Positions 6,416 to 8,481 of a stretch of DNA of 8,481 nucleotides are shown in pieces; position 1 is the first letter of the stretch; every line of letters starts with the position of its first letter. The stretch lies in NCBI GenBank assembly GCA_016783285.1, contig JADHWW010000083.1:1-8481 (forward strand). Reading direction: 5' to 3'. Position numbers and translations under genes: made by a program. Source of the DNA: Anaerolineae bacterium. GTDB lineage: Bacteria > Chloroflexota > Anaerolineae > B4-G1. The notes beneath the pieces are model-generated. The model did not search any database and had not been told where the DNA came from. It saw only the letters and a program-made list of their open reading frames with translations.

Positions 6416-8131
6416 ATGAAACCGACCACTCCCCCTCGCCGTATACTGTGGATGGCTTTGCTCATCGTCCTGGGCCTGGGCGCAGCCCTGTTCGCCGGTT
6501 GCAGTGACTTAACTACCCCCACCGTCACCCCCACGCCGACCCGCACCCCGCGCCCTCCCACCCCCACCTCCACGCCGACCCCTTCGCCCACCCCCACGCC
6601 CGTCTGGCCGGTGACCGTCTTTATCCCCAATGGGTTGCCCGCGCTCGTCGCCGATACACTCGACGCTACCATCACCGCCCACCCCGACCTCTTCGCCCTG
6701 GCCTCCTCCGCCGAGGTCGCCGATGTGCAGGTGACGCTTGATCCTGGCCCCGACGCGACCCCGCTCGTCGAGTGGGTCTACGCAGTCGTGGCCCCCTTCC
6801 CCACGCTGACCGACGAGGTGACCTGGGCCGACGTCGCCAGCAGTTGGAACGGCGCCCCGGCCGGCCCCTTCGCCGGCCGGCCGTTGCTGGTGACGGACGA
6901 CACACTACGAGCGCTGTCAGTGGCCCTGGGCGATCCGGCCCCCGGCGCAGTCGAGGTTGTCCCGTCGGACCAGATCGCGCCACATACTTCGACTGGGCTC
7001 AGTACAAGCGCCTGGGATACCCGCCCGGCCTGGGCCATCGTCCCCTTCGACCAACTGGAGCCGCGCTGGAAAGTGCTGCGCGTGGACGGGGTGTCGCTGC
7101 TCGATAAGGAGATGGACGCGGGGGCTTGGCCGCTGGTCGTGCGCGCCGATCTGACCGGTACGGAGCGCGGCGTCGCCAAACTTGAAGAGGTGATAGCCGT
7201 CCCCCTCACCAACCGCGATCCGGAGAAGATGACGGTGGTGGTGATGACCGGAGTGACCGCCCTCTGCCGGGCCACTGCCATGAGGATGGATCGGAACGGC
7301 GTGACCTACCCCGCCGAGGACATCCGCGACTGGCTGATCGAAGCCGACATCACCCACATCAGCACCGAGGTCTCCTTCGCCGAGAACTGTCCGCCTCCGT
7401 CTGACTATTACACCATGGTCTTTTGCTCCGACCCCAGTTTCATCGAGTTACTAGAGTACATAGATGTGGACGCGGTCGAACTGACCGGCAACCACCTGCT
7501 CGACTGGGGGGTGGAGGCGATGAAACTTTCGCTGACGATGTACGACGAGCGCGATATCTCCTACTTTGGCGGGGGATGGAACCTGGCGCAGGCGCAAGCA
7601 CCGCTGACGCTCACCCACGGCGTGCACACCTTTGGCTTTGTCGGCTGCAATCCGGCGGGGCCGCCCTCCGATTGGGCCACCGCCGACCGTCCCGGCGCGG
7701 CCCCTTGCAACTATGACCTGCTCTACGCCCAGATCCGCCAACTGCGCGAGCAGGGTATCATCCCCATCGCTACCTTCCAGTACTGGGAGTTTGGCCAGTA
7801 CGAGCCCACCCCCCAGCAGCGGGCCGACTTTCGCGCCCTGGCCGAGGCGGGCGCCGTCATCGTCAGCGGCAGCCAGGCCCACCAGCCCCAGGGCTTTGAC
7901 TTTGTAGACGGAGCCTTCATCCACTACGGCCTGGGCAACCTCTTCTTCGACCAGATGTGGTCGCTGGAGACGCGGCAAGAGTTCCTGGACCGGCACGTCT
8001 TTTACGACGGGCGGCACATTAGCACTGAATTATTGACGGCGATACTGGAGGACTATTCCCGCCCGCGCCCGATGAGCCCCGAGGAGCGGGGGACGCTGTT
8101 GAGGGCGGCGTTCACGGCTAGTGGGTGGTGA
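6416..8131 (+). CDS. CapA-like (PGA_cap family) lipoprotein with extra N-terminal domain
   Basis: From ATG 6416 the product has 571 residues. It has a lipoprotein signal (PRRILWMALLIVLGLG, then LFAGC with Cys29) and a Thr/Pro-rich linker to about residue 63. Residues about 64-260 form a region resembling periplasmic ligand-binding domains (VTVFIPNGLPALV; WAIVPFDQLEPRWKVLRVDG); this is an inference. Residues about 272-515 resemble the CapA/PGA_cap metallophosphoesterase-like fold: N359-H360-LLDWG, H489 in SQAHQPQG, and YGLGNLFFD (504-512). The usual first Asp of the GD(I/V)M motif seems absent (MTGVTAL instead). The family is linked to poly-gamma-glutamate export, but the role here is unknown. 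A TTG start at 6377, overlapping the previous stop, would add 13 residues before the signal. The ATG is preferred because the signal peptide then has normal length. Residues 191-199 derive from repeat copy B. Confidence 0.82.
   Translation: MKPTTPPRRILWMALLIVLGLGAALFAGCSDLTTPTVTPTPTRTPRPPTPTSTPTPSPTPTPVWPVTVFIPNGLPALVADTLDATITAHPDLFALASSAEVADVQVTLDPGPDATPLVEWVYAVVAPFPTLTDEVTWADVASSWNGAPAGPFAGRPLLVTDDTLRALSVALGDPAPGAVEVVPSDQIAPHTSTGLSTSAWDTRPAWAIVPFDQLEPRWKVLRVDGVSLLDKEMDAGAWPLVVRADLTGTERGVAKLEEVIAVPLTNRDPEKMTVVVMTGVTALCRATAMRMDRNGVTYPAEDIRDWLIEADITHISTEVSFAENCPPPSDYYTMVFCSDPSFIELLEYIDVDAVELTGNHLLDWGVEAMKLSLTMYDERDISYFGGGWNLAQAQAPLTLTHGVHTFGFVGCNPAGPPSDWATADRPGAAPCNYDLLYAQIRQLREQGIIPIATFQYWEFGQYEPTPQQRADFRALAEAGAVIVSGSQAHQPQGFDFVDGAFIHYGLGNLFFDQMWSLETRQEFLDRHVFYDGRHISTELLTAILEDYSRPRPMSPEERGTLLRAAFTASGW
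6987..7009 (+). repeat. Dispersed 23-bp repeat, copy B (inside CapA-like gene)
   Basis: It matches copy A at 4499-4521 in 20 of 23 bases, sharing the blocks CTTCGACT, GCTCAG and ACAAGC. It is translated in another frame than copy A (TSTGLSTS here). It sits in a loop between DQIAP and WDTRPAW of the N-terminal domain. Its arms (CTTCGACT and AGTACAAG) pair with two central mismatches. Confidence 0.75.
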
Positions 8132-8150
8132 TCGTCTCTACCGGCGTTGC

Positions 8151-8186
8151 CTATTCACGGTGGCGCAACTGCACAATGGTGTACAT
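8151..8186 (-). pseudogene. Stub of the toxin gene expected after the antitoxin
   Basis: On the minus strand the antitoxin stop (TGA 8197-8199) is followed by GGAGG (8191-8195) and, 4 nt on, ATG at 8186. This is the tight arrangement usual for the second gene of a toxin-antitoxin pair. The frame reads MYTIVQLRHRE and stops at TAG after 11 codons. MYTI is a typical beginning for PIN-domain (VapC-like) toxins, but nothing recognisable follows before the CapA-like gene ends at 8131. I read it as a decayed toxin. It could instead be a chance ORF. Confidence 0.35.
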
Positions 8187-8196
8187 CTCGCCTCCT

Positions 8197-8475
8197 TCAA
8201 CGCCGAATGGTGTCTATCAAATCCTGGGTCGAAAGGCCCAACGGCCAGGCGCAGCGGATTTCCTTGGCCAGGCGTTCATAACGCTCCCAGTTCCTGATCA
8301 CGGTGCTCTTGCTGGCTCTCGCCATTTTCATTTTCGCCCACTCAGTATCCAGGGGCAAGATGAGGGCCACTGGCTGGCCCTGATACGTGACCACGTATTC
8401 AGCGCGACACTCGCGCACTTGCTTGATCACTTCGCTGGTTTGCTCCCGCAATTCACGCACTCCGATCAGGGACAT
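8197..8475 (-). CDS. Phd/YefM-family type II antitoxin
   Basis: 92 residues. The N-terminal half (SLIGVRELREQTSEVIKQVR, then EYVVTYQGQPVALILPL) is the Phd/YefM fold, which dimerises, binds its own promoter and represses it. The charged C-terminal half (TEWAKMKMARASKSTVI to LSTQDLIDTIRR) is the part that, in this family, wraps and blocks the toxin. The ATG at 8475 is the first in the frame. Only 6 nt of upstream sequence (GGAATC) are visible, so promoter and operator lie outside the window. No intact toxin gene follows on the same strand. The gene runs convergent to the CapA-like gene, with 65 bp between the stops. A partner encoded upstream, beyond position 8481, is not excluded. Confidence 0.85.
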   Translation of the reverse strand: MSLIGVRELREQTSEVIKQVRECRAEYVVTYQGQPVALILPLDTEWAKMKMARASKSTVIRNWERYERLAKEIRCAWPLGLSTQDLIDTIRR

Positions 8476-8481
8476 GATTCC

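Noticed and set aside
6516..6602. Repetitive Thr/Pro-coding stretch considered as a CRISPR-like or tandem array
   Set aside because: Units are irregular CCC/ACC-type codons inside the open frame behind the lipobox; this is a normal lipoprotein linker.
8146..8169. Possible terminator between the convergent CapA-like and antitoxin genes
   Set aside because: Only GTTGC (8146-8150) and GCAAC (8165-8169) pair, with no T-run on either strand, so the stem is too short for an intrinsic terminator.

Overview
The window looks like chromosomal DNA of a GC-rich, environmental bacterium, most likely a member of Chloroflexota (Anaerolineae or Caldilineae type). This assignment is an inference. It rests on lipoproteins with long Thr/Pro linkers behind the lipobox cysteine, two L,D-transpeptidases with SH3-like N-terminal halves, a CapA-like lipoprotein with an extra N-terminal domain, and short dispersed repeats that run into genes. 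No rRNA, tRNA, CRISPR array or recognisable transposase is present.

Layout. Positions 1-2218 are read on the minus strand. The order of transcription is a broken small membrane-protein gene (2001-2218), a class I SAM-dependent methyltransferase (1231-1980, clearly AT-richer than its surroundings) and an M1-type zinc metallopeptidase lipoprotein (1-1207). The peptidase is cut by the window edge just after its HExxH motif. Positions 2219-2569 are non-coding and hold two inverted repeats and a good sigma70-type promoter that fires rightward.

Positions 2570-5036 form a rightward operon: a Tat-exported L,D-transpeptidase, a YprB-like 3'-5' exonuclease/RNase H-fold protein with C-terminal TPR-like helices, and the first ~50 codons of mutM (Fpg), which is truncated. 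A second promoter precedes a Sec-exported L,D-transpeptidase (5191-6384) and a CapA-family lipoprotein (6416-8131). On the minus strand at the right end sits a Phd/YefM-type antitoxin (8197-8475). Its expected toxin is reduced to an 11-codon stub.

Together, four of the intact genes act at the cell surface (two peptidoglycan cross-linking enzymes, a CapA-like lipoprotein, a surface peptidase). The remainder is nucleic-acid or small-molecule housekeeping. The most interesting structure is at the DNA level. A 23-bp repeat with 20/23 identity lies inside two unrelated genes and is translated in two different reading frames. There are also several decayed genes: mutM, the toxin and the small membrane protein. 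I do not see a clearly new multi-gene system, and I do not claim one.
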